Shown: positions 51,854 through 60,019 of the stretch, one piece after another
Position numbering within the stretch: position 1 is the stretch's first letter
Layout: each line of letters begins with the position of its first letter
NCBI GenBank assembly: GCA_052139675.1
Contig: JBKQWE010000085.1
Location: 26,104 to 90,103, forward strand
Length of the DNA: 64,000 nt
Source of the DNA: JBEKCB01 sp052139675
GTDB taxonomy: Bacteria; Planctomycetota; Brocadiia; CAIUPP01
Direction: 5' to 3'
Made by a program: the position numbers and the translations under genes
The notes under the pieces: generated by a model
What the model was told of the DNA's origin: nothing
Database searches by the model: none
The model's input: the letters and a program-made list of their open reading frames with translations, nothing else

Positions 51854-52415
51854 CAACTGTCCCCAGGATCATGATTTTGGGGCCGGCCAGGACGCGCGCA
51901 AGAAAGCCTGCCTTCTCCTTGCGCTTGGACCGATACTCCGCGCGGCTCATCAACCGATAGTTCACCGCGCGGCTCAATTGACTTTCCGCTCGGCTTACCG
52001 CCCTGTGAAGACTCATCTCATCCACGTCGCCCACAAGCATCAGGTCAACATCGCTGCCGGCCGTGGCGGTTCCGGCGGCTTGGCTTCCGTAGATGAAAGC
52101 CGCTGCGATGTTGGCTCGCATCGGCGCGAGAGCCGCCCGCAAAACGTCCGCCAGCCCCGCCGTCTTCACGGCGATGCCCCGCAATTCGTCGTAGATCGGG
52201 CACTTTGGGTTGGCCTGGTAATATTTCTGGCGGCCGTCGGCCTTGCACAGCAGAACGCCCGTCGCCGCCAGCCGCGCCAGTTCTCGGCTGAGGTTCGTCG
52301 CATCCTCGCCCAGCAGCCGGTGCAATTGCCGACCGAAATACCGCTCGTCCGGATGCGAAAAGAACCAGCCGAGGACTTTTGCGCGCAGTTTCGACCCCAG
52401 GAGCTTATCCAGCAT
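51843..52415 (-). CDS. MNT-type nucleotidyltransferase with N-terminal winged helix
   Basis: 190 residues from ATG 52415 (AGGAAA upstream); starts further upstream would fall in the operator. Residues 1-80 form an ArsR-like winged helix (LRAKVLGWFFSHPDERYFGR, LSRELARLAATGVLLCKADG, KYYQANPK). Residues 100-150 are the nucleotidyltransferase core, AAAFIYGSQAAGTATAGSDV followed by DLMLVGDV, with the GSxxxG and DxD metal residues. It partners the HEPN gene, which overlaps its 3' end. The fused DNA-binding domain probably represses its own promoter through the sites at 52432-52463. Confidence 0.88.
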   Translation of the reverse strand: MLDKLLGSKLRAKVLGWFFSHPDERYFGRQLHRLLGEDATNLSRELARLAATGVLLCKADGRQKYYQANPKCPIYDELRGIAVKTAGLADVLRAALAPMRANIAAAFIYGSQAAGTATAGSDVDLMLVGDVDEMSLHRAVSRAESQLSRAVNYRLMSRAEYRSKRKEKAGFLARVLAGPKIMILGTVDGL

Positions 52416-52431
52416 GACGTTTCCTAATGCA

Positions 52432-52463
52432 GTAGATTCTACCATAGGTATAGTAAATCCTAC
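52432..52463 (-). promoter_or_regulatory. Two phased operator half-sites upstream of the MNT-HEPN genes
   Basis: Near-palindromes GTAGATTCTAC (52432-52442) and GTAAATCCTAC (52453-52463) lie exactly 21 bp apart, two helical turns, each embedded in a longer repeat reading CTATGGTAG on the minus strand. They are 17-48 bp upstream of the start codon, where a -10 region is expected. The winged-helix protein encoded downstream is the natural ligand. Confidence 0.65.
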
Positions 52464-52572
52464 CATAGTGCGGTCCTTCAAGGAAAGTCTGCATGACGGC
52501 AGGCATGGAAATTACGCCGGCGCCCGAAGCGCGTCCCGTATCCCAATCACAAGCCGCGCGTTTTAACGAAAA

Positions 52573-52666
52573 TGGCGGAGAGGTCGGGATTCGAACCCGA
52601 GGAGGCGGTTTTAGCCACCTCAACGGCTTAGCAAGCCGCCGCTTTCAACCACTCAGCCACCTCTCC
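52573..52666 (-). tRNA. tRNA-Ser (GCT)
   Basis: Minus-strand cloverleaf: acceptor GGAGAGG with CCTCTCC, anticodon loop TTGCTAA between CGGC and GCCG (anticodon GCT, reading AGC/AGU), long variable arm (class II) as expected for serine, and T-arm CGGG-TTCGAAT-CCCG. The CCA end is encoded (complement at 52573-52575). The MNT-HEPN module lies just beyond its 3' end. Confidence 0.97.
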
Positions 52667-52735
52667 GCATTCCCCGGATTATACCGTTTCCATTGGGAAT
52701 TGCAACGACACTTCCTCCGGTCATCATCAGCCGTC

Positions 52736-54874
52736 TTAATCCTTGATCCGCACGCCGCTGACCTCGATGTGCGCGCGGAGGATTTCCCCGACGGCGGCGG
52801 CGTGAGCGAACGCGCCTTGCGGGGTGTGCGGCGCGGTGCCCTGGTAGAGCTCGCCGAGCTGCCCCAGGCAGCCCTCGCGGACATATTCCTTCAGCGGCGC
52901 CTGGAGGCAGACCGCGGCGCGCGCGCCGGCGCGGGGCGTGCGGCCGTGCACCCGAAAAACGGCGTCCACGTACGCGCCCAGCAGCCAGGGAAAGATCGCG
53001 CCCTGGTGCTGCGCGGCTGCGCGCTCGAGCGGACCGCCGCCGTACTTCGGCTGGAACGCCTTGTCCTCCAGCGACAGCGTGCGCGGACCCGGCGGCGCCA
53101 GCAGCCGCTTCTCGAAAGCCGCCAGCACGCCCGCCGCCTGCCGCCGCTCCAGCAGGTCGCTGGAGAGCGACACCGCGAAGATCTGGTTCGGCCGGATCGC
53201 CGCGTCCGCTCCGCCGGACGGCAGGTCAATGACGTCGTAGAGGCATTGCTCCGCCGCGTTCCAGAACCGGTCGCGAAAGGAGCGGCCCGCCAGTTCGCGG
53301 ATCGCGGTGAACTGCTCCGCGCGCTGCGGATCGTTCCGGCGCGCGGCCCAGCGCGTCAGCAGCCCCAGCGCGTGGTGCCACAGCGCGTTGACCTCGACGG
53401 GCTTCCCGGCGCGCGGCGTCACGGGCCAATCGCCGAGCTTCGCGTCCATCCAGGTCAGCGCGCGGCCGGGATTGCTTGACGCGAGCAGCCCGTCGGCCGC
53501 CACGCGGTAGCCGTTCTCCGACGTATTCTCGATCGTGCGCCGCACGAGCGACTCGCAGCCGGGCTGCAGCCGGTCGCGCAGAAAATCCCAGTCGCGCGAA
53601 TGCTCGAGATAAAGTTCCGCCGCGCGGATGAACCAGAGGGGTTCGTCGCCCGAGGCTTCCGCGCCGGGCGCCAGCAGCGCCGCGAGCGCGCCATCGAGGA
53701 CGTCCTTCGCCTCGACGAGCCTCCGCGTGCAGAGCAGGATTCCCGGCAGCGCAATCAGCGGCATGCGAAGAGTCGCGCCCGTCTCGGGATAGCCGGTGAC
53801 GATGCGCGTGCGACCCGTGTTGAGCGGAGTCGAAGGGCATGCCCTGAGTTCGGTCGAAGGGCCTGCCCTGAGCTCGGTCGAAGGGCCCGCCTCGGCTGCA
53901 ACGAACGCGTCGGCTGCGCGAGCCAGAATGCACGCGGCGGGATCGCTCTCCAGGTCCGGAATTCGCAGCGCGGCGCGGCGCTGGCGCTCGCGCGCTTCGA
54001 GGATCTCCGCAGGCCCGCCCTGAGCGGAGTCGAAGGGCCCGATCCCGGCGACGAGCGACACCGTCCGGCCGGGCGCCAGGTCGAACATCAGCTCGCACGG
54101 GCTGAAAAGGTCCTCGACGCCCTCGAGCCCGAGCGCGATGTCCCACGGGTGCTGGAAGCGGTAATACCAGAGCGCTTCCGCCTTGACCTGGGCCTCGCCG
54201 AACTGGAGAAACATCCGCGGGCAGCCCGGGTAAGGCGCGAGGGACACGCCGCCGCTTTCGCTCCGCAGCGCCAGGTCGGCCCGGTCGTTGGCGCTCGTGA
54301 GCGAGTCGGCGTCGCGGAACGCGCAGAGCGGGCGCACCTTGAGCCGCCGGCGAGCGGGGGCGGACGAACTGTCGAGCGTCCAGGAGTTCACCACGCAGCG
54401 TTTTCCGCGCGGCATGAACAGGCGGCGGGTGAGCGCGGCGCCGGGCACTTCGAACCGCCACTCGGGAAATGGATCGGCGCGGAACCGCACGCAGTGCCGG
54501 AACCCTTGCGGATTGCGCGCACCGACGTACTGGTGGCAGGAAAGCTCAACCCCGCCGCTTTCGTTGTCGAGCGTGACGTCGAGCGCGGCGAGCAACAGCA
54601 TCGGCCCGCCGGCCGTTCGACTCTGCTCAGGGCGGGCGGTGAACAGGCCGTGCTGCCGCCGCGTGTTCGGGCCGGCGACGGTTCCCGAAGCGGAATCGCC
54701 CAAGCCGTTGGTCTCGAGCCACTCGATCATCGCGCTGCGCTCGGGGCGCTGGATGACCGCCGGCCCCAGTTCCAGCAGCGACGCGGTCACTTTAGACAGC
54801 GGAGTGGATATTGCGCCCGCCATACGGCCGGCAGGTAAAGAGTGCGGAGTGCCTGATGATGGGTCATTCGTCAT
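52736..54874 (-). CDS. Amylo-alpha-1,6-glucosidase (glycogen debranching enzyme) invaded by repeats
   Basis: 712 residues from ATG 54874; ATG 54820 is an alternative, and neither has a clear ribosome site. The N-terminal domain carries EWLETNGLGDSASGTVAGPN (archaeal/bacterial debranching enzyme signature) and NTRRQHGLFTA. The C-terminal alpha/alpha toroid has the catalytic regions RIVTGYPETGATLRMPLIAL, EPLWFIRAAELYL, GLLASSNPGRALTWMDAKLG, KPVEVNALWHHAL and RPNQIFAVSL. The enzyme removes alpha-1,6 branches from glycogen. Three in-frame segments, PEQSRTAGGP, GPFDSAQGGP and AGPSTELRAGPSTELRACPS, are translations of a 24-bp interspersed repeat and lie between conserved blocks, so they are probably surface loops. 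Confidence 0.92.
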   Translation of the reverse strand: MTNDPSSGTPHSLPAGRMAGAISTPLSKVTASLLELGPAVIQRPERSAMIEWLETNGLGDSASGTVAGPNTRRQHGLFTARPEQSRTAGGPMLLLAALDVTLDNESGGVELSCHQYVGARNPQGFRHCVRFRADPFPEWRFEVPGAALTRRLFMPRGKRCVVNSWTLDSSSAPARRRLKVRPLCAFRDADSLTSANDRADLALRSESGGVSLAPYPGCPRMFLQFGEAQVKAEALWYYRFQHPWDIALGLEGVEDLFSPCELMFDLAPGRTVSLVAGIGPFDSAQGGPAEILEARERQRRAALRIPDLESDPAACILARAADAFVAAEAGPSTELRAGPSTELRACPSTPLNTGRTRIVTGYPETGATLRMPLIALPGILLCTRRLVEAKDVLDGALAALLAPGAEASGDEPLWFIRAAELYLEHSRDWDFLRDRLQPGCESLVRRTIENTSENGYRVAADGLLASSNPGRALTWMDAKLGDWPVTPRAGKPVEVNALWHHALGLLTRWAARRNDPQRAEQFTAIRELAGRSFRDRFWNAAEQCLYDVIDLPSGGADAAIRPNQIFAVSLSSDLLERRQAAGVLAAFEKRLLAPPGPRTLSLEDKAFQPKYGGGPLERAAAQHQGAIFPWLLGAYVDAVFRVHGRTPRAGARAAVCLQAPLKEYVREGCLGQLGELYQGTAPHTPQGAFAHAAAVGEILRAHIEVSGVRIKD
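53821..54039. repeat. 24-bp interspersed repeat inside the debranching-enzyme gene
   Basis: Units of the type TGCCCTGAGCTCGGTCGAAG (plus GGCC) stand at 53840-53863 and 53864-53887, with a partial unit at 53821-53839 and another at 54016-54039 (CGCCCTGAGCGGAGTCGAAG). A further, inverted piece lies at 54616-54635. Unit length is a multiple of three and the repeat has no stop in the frames used, so the gene stays open. Two different frames of the repeat are translated at different places. Confidence 0.85.
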
Positions 54875-54936
54875 TGAAAATTACGCTTGCAGGCAGGTTA
54901 TTCATAGGAGGAGGTTTCCCCGCTTGTGCCGCCGAC

Positions 54937-55191
54937 TCAACCAGCAGGGCGAACGGCCGCGAGAAGGTAAGTGAAAGCCGGCTCACTCAGCGCCCCGGAA
55001 AGGGAAAGGTCCTCATATGAGTCGAGCTCATCCTTGTCGCCGCCCCCGTTCATCCACTTCGCAGGAACACTTTCACCGTGATCCAGGTTTTGCCAGTCGC
55101 GGATTGCCTCACAACCCGTGAGGCAGCAGAAGGCGGCTATCGCGGCAAGCAGAACCGCGGGTCTTCCGATCGAGTCCGCACTTCGTCTCAT
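54937..55191 (-). CDS. Mini-lipoprotein, tandem duplicate 1
   Basis: 84 residues from ATG 55191. MRRSADSIGRPAVLLAAIAA leads to the lipobox LTGC, so the protein is probably lipid-anchored. The mature part is short and acidic (GGGDKDELDSYEDLSLSGAL) and ends VRPAG. The gene at 55316-55573 has the same start (MRRSAVSIGR), lipobox position, acidic middle and identical VRPAG end, and the two share promoter sequence, so they arose by tandem duplication. Function unknown. Confidence 0.72.
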   Translation of the reverse strand: MRRSADSIGRPAVLLAAIAAFCCLTGCEAIRDWQNLDHGESVPAKWMNGGGDKDELDSYEDLSLSGALSEPAFTYLLAAVRPAG

Positions 55192-55242
55192 CACGCCATC
55201 CTCCACGCGAGCCGGGCATCAACCGAATGAGAAGCCACCGCC

Positions 55243-55272
55243 ATTATCGGCGGGTGGATGCAGACAAGTCAA
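55243..55272 (-). promoter_or_regulatory. Promoter of mini-lipoprotein 1
   Basis: On the minus strand TTGACT (55267-55272) and GATAAT (55243-55248) are separated by 18 bp. The same arrangement precedes the second copy. Confidence 0.7.
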
Positions 55273-55315
55273 GGAGTTTTTAGGCAAAAGGGTGAAGCGC
55301 TGACGTGATCGCGAC

Positions 55316-55573
55316 TCAACCGGCAGGGCGAACGGTCATGGTGGAGTGATCGAACGCCGGCTTGCTCTGGCCCCCGGAGACGGAAACGTCTTTGGAGGCG
55401 TCGAGCGTCTGCATCTCCTCGTCCTGCTGCCGCCAGTCCGGCGGGCTGTCCTCAGTGGTATCCAGGCCTCCCACCATCCCTTCAAGTATTCCGCAGCCTG
55501 AAAGGCAACAGCAGGCGATGATTACGGCCGACAGAAAAGCAGCTCTTCCAATGGAGACCGCACTGCGCCGCAT
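55316..55573 (-). CDS. Mini-lipoprotein, tandem duplicate 2
   Basis: 85 residues from ATG 55573. MRRSAVSIGRAAFLSAVIIA leads to the lipobox LSGC. The mature peptide begins GILEGMVGGLDTTED, is acidic (QQDEEMQTLDASKDVSVSGG) and ends TMTVRPAG. It is the diverged twin of 54937-55191: start, lipobox, SLSG/SVSG motif and C-terminal VRPAG align. An upstream in-frame ATG 11 codons earlier falls in the shared leader. No known family. Confidence 0.72.
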   Translation of the reverse strand: MRRSAVSIGRAAFLSAVIIACCCLSGCGILEGMVGGLDTTEDSPPDWRQQDEEMQTLDASKDVSVSGGQSKPAFDHSTMTVRPAG

Positions 55574-55627
55574 AACGACGTCCTCCACACGCGAATCAGG
55601 CGTCAACCGAATGAGAAGACACCACCA

Positions 55628-55657
55628 TTATCCGTGGTTGGGTGCCCGCAAGTCAAG
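55628..55657 (-). promoter_or_regulatory. Promoter of mini-lipoprotein 2
   Basis: On the minus strand TTGACT (55652-55657) and GATAAT (55628-55633) are separated by 18 bp, exactly as in copy 1. The spacer sequence differs while both boxes are conserved, which supports their use. Confidence 0.7.
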
Positions 55658-55815
55658 GAATTGTTGGGGCAAAGGCCGCCGAAATCCGCCGGAGTCGCTT
55701 CTTGACCTTCGGCAGGCTGGGATTTCACGGATGATCGCTCGATGACCGCCGTTGAAGCCTTCACGTCGTCGCTATTCCAACGTACCAGGAACGGCCGCCC
55801 TTTCGCAAGGGTCCA

Positions 55816-57900
55816 CTACCGCGTCCGCTCCAGCGTCAGCTTGTGCACCGTCAGCCTGCCGGAGCCGGCGTAGAAGGTTCGGACCTCGACCATGCAGGCG
55901 GAATCGGCTTCAAATTCAAATCCGATGCAGGCGCTCTCCGGCGAAAGCGGCCCCTTGAGTACGGTAAGAAAATCCTTGCGCCCGGGCCGCTCGAGGACGA
56001 CATCCCATCTGCCGACGGCTTCTCCAGGAGACGCTGCCTTCGCCTCATAGTCAATCCGGCCGCGATAGGCGCCGGGGAAGAGCTCCGCGTACGGCCCATA
56101 GGTGACATACCCGGCCGCGCAGCCTTCCGCCACGCGGCTCTCGCCCGCCACCGCGCCCACCTGGCCGGGAAGCTGCGCGGCATAGAAGACGGCCTGTGCG
56201 CCGGCCTTTCCGAAGTCGGCCAGGGGCGGGAAGCAATCGCGCAGGCGGCCATCCTTGTAGACGCGCACCGTGTTCGTGCCGCAGGCGAAGGTCTCGTCGG
56301 GAGGGCCGAACCTGGCCGCGATCCGCTCTGGGTCCAGGTAGTAGGCGGTCTTGTAGCCGGGCGTCCGCTTCGCGGCCGTCCCATCGGTGATGATGAACCG
56401 GAACGGGCGCTGGTACGAATCCGGGTACTTGTCCCACAAAAACGGCTGCAGCGACGACGTCACCTGGGCCACCTGCACGCCCTGCCTGGAAAAGAAGGAG
56501 AGATACCTGGCCTGCCAGTACTGGGCCAGGCCCAATTTCAGGTTCCGCTTCGCGAGTTCCTGATCCAAGTCGCTTACCCATTTCGGATAGTAGCGGGCCA
56601 GGCGAACGATATTGGGCGATTTCTGGACCGTCAGGACCAGGAGCAGCGAAAGCACGAGCAGGAGCGCCAGACGGACCGGCCGCGAGATGTCCACCGAGAC
56701 CGCTTGAAGGGCATACTGCGCCAGCGGCGACAGCAACAGCAGCGGGAAGAGCGCCACGGGAATGGTGTAACGGGTCAGCGCATCCCAGCCGAAAAGGTTC
56801 GGGGAGAGCAGGACGGCCAAGAGATTGGACAGGCACAGGAAGATCGTGAAAGTTGAGAGGAAGACCATGCGTCCATCCATGCCCGCGCGCCGAAGCCCGG
56901 GGCGAAGGATATGAACCAGCACAAGCGCGACATAGCCGCCGATTGAAAAGAGGATGAAGAGTCCGAGCAGGACGTGCATTCCGCCTGATTCCCTCAGGAG
57001 CGCGAGCGCCGCCTCCAGTGAGCCGGAGACGTGGGAAAGGCTCAATGAAAAATAGGCGCCCAATTCCGGCCGCATGAAAAACCGGCCGTAGATCAATCGC
57101 CCGCCCAGGGCGCCCGCCGTTAAGGTCACGGCGAGCAGCGCGAGTCTCCGGCCGGAGACAAGGGAGAACAGCCACATCAGTGCCAGCGCCGCCGCGGCGG
57201 GCGCGGCAAGCTGGACCGCGAACAGGGCGTCGCTCACGGTGGTCAGAACCGTCACGAGAAAAAGCGCAAGGCCGTTTGCGAGGAGCGAGCGACGGTCAGT
57301 GTCGCCGCCGATCATCCGCAGGACAAGCCACAGGGCGAAGAGAAGCGCGATGAAACCGCCGGCGTGGTGCCCGATTTCCATCAGTATTCTCAAGCTGTGA
57401 TACGCGCCGTCTTGAGCCAGGTACGCCAGCAGCGCCGCAAAGACGAAGAGCCTCAGGGGCTTGTTCCTGCTCTCCGGCAAGGCCGTGGCCTCCAGCAACG
57501 CAAAGCCGGCCAGCACTGCAAGGACCTGCAGCACCCCGAAGATGACGAACGCCAGGCGGAAATCCGGGATCAGGAGATTGAGCGGGAAATAGACGGCCAT
57601 GTCAGGGAAATAAAAGGATGCGGCGCCGAAGTTCCAGCCCAATATCCGCTCGCCACGCATCAGACTCTGACACCGGGCGGGAAAGGCCAGCGTGTCGGAG
57701 TTGTACAAGACTCTGCCCAGACCTTCCGGCCCCTGAGCGCAGAAAATATAAAGCGCGGCGATCAGCGCCGCCAGCGCGATCAGCGCCTGGGCGGTCCGGC
57801 GCGAAGGCTGAACCCATCCGCGCGCGCCGATCGCCGCGACCGGCAGCGGCGGCAGGATCACGAGAGGCAGCAGCCACCATGAAAGCCGGGGCAGGTACAA
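55816..57900 (-). CDS. Large polytopic membrane protein, glycosyltransferase-like
   Basis: 694 residues if the TTG at 57900 is the start. About eleven to twelve hydrophobic spans fill residues 1-420 (WWLLPLVILPPLPVAAIG, LALFLVTVLTTVSDALFAV, VRLALLLVLSLLLVLTVQ), followed by a soluble part of about 270 residues with a beta-sandwich end (VRTFYAGSGRLTVHKLTLE). This plan is like GT-C membrane glycosyltransferases of the YfhO/PMT kind, but the catalytic loop aspartates are not obvious. The frame stays open upstream for about 25 more codons and reads like a genuine N-terminus (QFVRDYLLTTLFWGPLVC), yet has no standard start there. Confidence 0.75.
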   Translation of the reverse strand: MYLPRLSWWLLPLVILPPLPVAAIGARGWVQPSRRTAQALIALAALIAALYIFCAQGPEGLGRVLYNSDTLAFPARCQSLMRGERILGWNFGAASFYFPDMAVYFPLNLLIPDFRLAFVIFGVLQVLAVLAGFALLEATALPESRNKPLRLFVFAALLAYLAQDGAYHSLRILMEIGHHAGGFIALLFALWLVLRMIGGDTDRRSLLANGLALFLVTVLTTVSDALFAVQLAAPAAAALALMWLFSLVSGRRLALLAVTLTAGALGGRLIYGRFFMRPELGAYFSLSLSHVSGSLEAALALLRESGGMHVLLGLFILFSIGGYVALVLVHILRPGLRRAGMDGRMVFLSTFTIFLCLSNLLAVLLSPNLFGWDALTRYTIPVALFPLLLLSPLAQYALQAVSVDISRPVRLALLLVLSLLLVLTVQKSPNIVRLARYYPKWVSDLDQELAKRNLKLGLAQYWQARYLSFFSRQGVQVAQVTSSLQPFLWDKYPDSYQRPFRFIITDGTAAKRTPGYKTAYYLDPERIAARFGPPDETFACGTNTVRVYKDGRLRDCFPPLADFGKAGAQAVFYAAQLPGQVGAVAGESRVAEGCAAGYVTYGPYAELFPGAYRGRIDYEAKAASPGEAVGRWDVVLERPGRKDFLTVLKGPLSPESACIGFEFEADSACMVEVRTFYAGSGRLTVHKLTLERTR

Positions 57901-57982
57901 ACAGACCAGCGGCCCCCAGAACAGGGTGGTCAGCAGGTAATCGCGGACGAACTGAGAGGGCTTCCCCGTGATATAGACCCGT

Positions 57983-59275
57983 TTACTTCCTGTACGCCAT
58001 CGGGACGTACGGCTTGCACTTCTTCGGCGCGAAGCTCTTTTCCAGCCGCGCGAAACGGGGCACGCCGTCCTCGATGGGCAGCGCGACCCATTCGTCGCCG
58101 ATCAGCGGGCGGGCGTAGCGGAGGAAATCGTCGGTCACGTCGTACCGGCTCGGCGCGATCCACGCCTGCGGGAACTTGCGCTCGGAGTTCGCCACCCGTT
58201 GCAGCGACACCTTGTCGTATCGCACCCGGTAAGCCGCGCCGGGCTCGCGCAGGATGGTGCTCATGAAGCCGCCGCCGTCGTTGAGCGCGACCAGCGCCGC
58301 CTTCCGGCCGAGCTGGTACGCCTCTTCGAGGTCGGTGTGCGAGGCGTAAATCATGGCGTGCCGCTGATCGGTCCCGGGCACGTTCCCGCGCGCCGCGCCT
58401 CGGGCGGCGAGGCCGGCCTGGTTGAGATAATTGACGACGGTCTGCTCGACGGTGGTCTCGCTCGAGCCGAACTGCACGTGGCCGAACGAGTCCTTCCGCT
58501 CGCCGAACTTGCCGACGTCGAACCCTTCGCTGACGACGACCATGCAGCGGCCGTCGCGCTTGAGCTGATCGTTCACGTTCGCGGCGAGCTGCTCGAGAGT
58601 GACTTTCGATTCGGCCATATAGATCTGCAGCGGCAGCTTGCGCTCCGGGTCGGCGAGCCTGGCCGCGGCGGGGATGAAGCCGATCTTGCGGCCCATCGCC
58701 TGCATCACCAGCACCGGGTCGGCCGGCGACGAGCCGGCGTTCTCCTCGTTCGCGCCGAGTACCCCGCACGCCCAGTACCGCGCCACCGAGCCGTAGCCGG
58801 GCGTGTGGTCAATGATCTTGAACTCTGAATCGCCGACATCGTTGTCAATCGTCTTCGGCACGCCCGTGGCCACCAGGTCCAGCCCGCGCTCGGCCGCCAG
58901 CACGCTCATCTTGTGCGCGGTGTCCATCGAATCGTTGCCGCCGATGTAGAAGAGATAGCCCACGCCGTGCGCCTTGAGCACCTCGATGGCGCGGTCGAAG
59001 TCCTCCTTGTTCTTCTCCAGGAGCTTGTAGCGGCAGGTGCCGATGGAGCCGGCCGCCGGCGTGAAACGCAGCAGCTCGATTTCCTTCGCCGGCTGTGCGC
59101 TGAGGTCCATCAGCTCCTCCTTCAGCACGCCCTCGATACCGTGGAACCCGGCGTAGACCGTGCCGAAATCGTTCGGGAACGACCGGCACGTATCAAGGAT
59201 GGCGCGAAGGCTGTTGTTGATGACGGGCGTGGGCCCGCCGGACTGCGCGACGACGACGTTTTTGCGGCCGGCCAT
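57983..59275 (-). CDS. Pyrophosphate-type 6-phosphofructokinase
   Basis: 430 residues from ATG 59275 (AGGAGG upstream). VVVAQSGGPTPVINNSL is the phosphate-donor binding start. FYIGGNDSMDTAHKMS replaces the GGDGS of ATP enzymes, and VPKTIDNDV has the lysine that marks pyrophosphate dependence in place of the glycine of ATP enzymes. VMQAMGRKIGF and VSEGFDV complete the fructose-6-phosphate site. PPi-PFK works in both glycolytic and gluconeogenic directions. Its position after the debranching enzyme region fits glycogen and sugar turnover. Confidence 0.93.
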   Translation of the reverse strand: MAGRKNVVVAQSGGPTPVINNSLRAILDTCRSFPNDFGTVYAGFHGIEGVLKEELMDLSAQPAKEIELLRFTPAAGSIGTCRYKLLEKNKEDFDRAIEVLKAHGVGYLFYIGGNDSMDTAHKMSVLAAERGLDLVATGVPKTIDNDVGDSEFKIIDHTPGYGSVARYWACGVLGANEENAGSSPADPVLVMQAMGRKIGFIPAAARLADPERKLPLQIYMAESKVTLEQLAANVNDQLKRDGRCMVVVSEGFDVGKFGERKDSFGHVQFGSSETTVEQTVVNYLNQAGLAARGAARGNVPGTDQRHAMIYASHTDLEEAYQLGRKAALVALNDGGGFMSTILREPGAAYRVRYDKVSLQRVANSERKFPQAWIAPSRYDVTDDFLRYARPLIGDEWVALPIEDGVPRFARLEKSFAPKKCKPYVPMAYRK

Positions 59276-59382
59276 GGTTCCTCCTTTATGGTTAATCCCG
59301 GTCAGAGTACACCGGATACAGAATTCAACCGCACAGGGCGGTTTTTGTCAAGCGGGCTTGGGCCTCGGCGGGACGGCGTTTC

Positions 59383-59411
59383 TTGAAAACGCGCGAACCT
59401 TCTGCTAAGAT
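59383..59411 (+). promoter_or_regulatory. Promoter for tRNA-Lys
   Basis: TTGAAA at 59383-59388 and TAAGAT at 59406-59411 are separated by 17 bp. Transcription would start near 59418, about 12 nt before the mature tRNA. Confidence 0.65.
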
Positions 59412-59429
59412 AAAACGCTCTCGTGAAGC

Positions 59430-59502
59430 GGGGGTGTAGCTCAGTTGGTAGAGCACAGGATTTTTAATCCTGCGGCCGTGGGTTCGAGTCCCACCACCCT
59501 CA
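59430..59502 (+). tRNA. tRNA-Lys (TTT)
   Basis: Cloverleaf complete: acceptor GGGGGTG with CACCCTC, D-arm AGCTCAGTTGGTAGAGC, anticodon stem CAGGA/TCCTG with loop TTTTTAA (anticodon TTT), T-arm GTGGG-TTCGAGT-CCCAC. Discriminator A at 59502. CCA is not encoded. Confidence 0.97.
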
Positions 59503-59599
59503 TTTTAAATGCCGATTTCCGAATCCCGAATCAACGGAAACGGCGGCGCTGAATTCGTCGTTCGGTTCTCAATCGGAAGTTGGCATTCGGCAATCATCC

Positions 59600-59674
59600 G
59601 GCCCCATCGTCCAGCGGTTAGGACACCAGATTTTCGATCTGGTAACAAGGGTTCGATTCCCTTTGGGGTCACCA
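59600..59674 (+). tRNA. tRNA-Glu (TTC)
   Basis: Acceptor GGCCCCA with TGGGGTC, anticodon stem CCAGA/TCTGG with loop TTTTCGA (anticodon TTC), T-arm AAGGG-TTCGATT-CCCTT. CCA is encoded at 59672-59674, unlike tRNA-Lys 97 bp upstream. The two may share a transcript; the spacer shows only loose inverted similarity (GCCGATTTCCGAAT and relatives). Confidence 0.97.
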
Positions 59675-59705
59675 CTCGACCGGAGCGAACCGTCTCCGGC
59701 GCGAA

Positions 59706-59735
59706 AAGGCCCGTCAGCACACGCTGGCGGGCCTT
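59706..59735 (+). terminator. Hairpin after tRNA-Glu, possible terminator
   Basis: AAGGCCCGTCAGC pairs with GCTGGCGGGCCTT across ACAC (13-bp stem with one G-T pair). No T-run follows, so it may be a processing or weak termination signal. Confidence 0.45.
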
Positions 59736-60019
59736 GCGCGTTATGGGCCAATATCCACGCGAGTTCTCGCGCCGTGGGCGCGTGGGTGAGTTGCCGAAGC
59801 TGTGAACTTGCCGGCCCGGATTTGACCCTCTTTGGCCCCTGCATCCGCCTTTTCTCTCTCTGTTTCTCTGATATCTGTGAACTACCCCCCGCCTAGTTCA
59901 CAGCTTTTCGGGTGCTGGTGTGGAACGAGTTACGACAACGCGCTTTCAGCGAGTTCGATTCACGCTTGGAGTACCAAACGTATTTGTGGCGGAAACGTCG
60001 TGGCGTGTGGCGCGCTCAT
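59736..60019. other. Gap between tRNA-Glu and the restriction gene, with palindrome and short frame
   Basis: It holds a dyad TGTGAACTA-nine bases-TAGTTCACA (59876-59902); CTGTGAACT also occurs near 59800. A short open frame from GTG 59918 to the stop at 60026-60028 encodes WNELRQRAFSEFDSRLEYQT and a basic tail; it looks like a remnant of a real protein but is too short to assign. Nothing else is seen. Confidence 0.45.
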
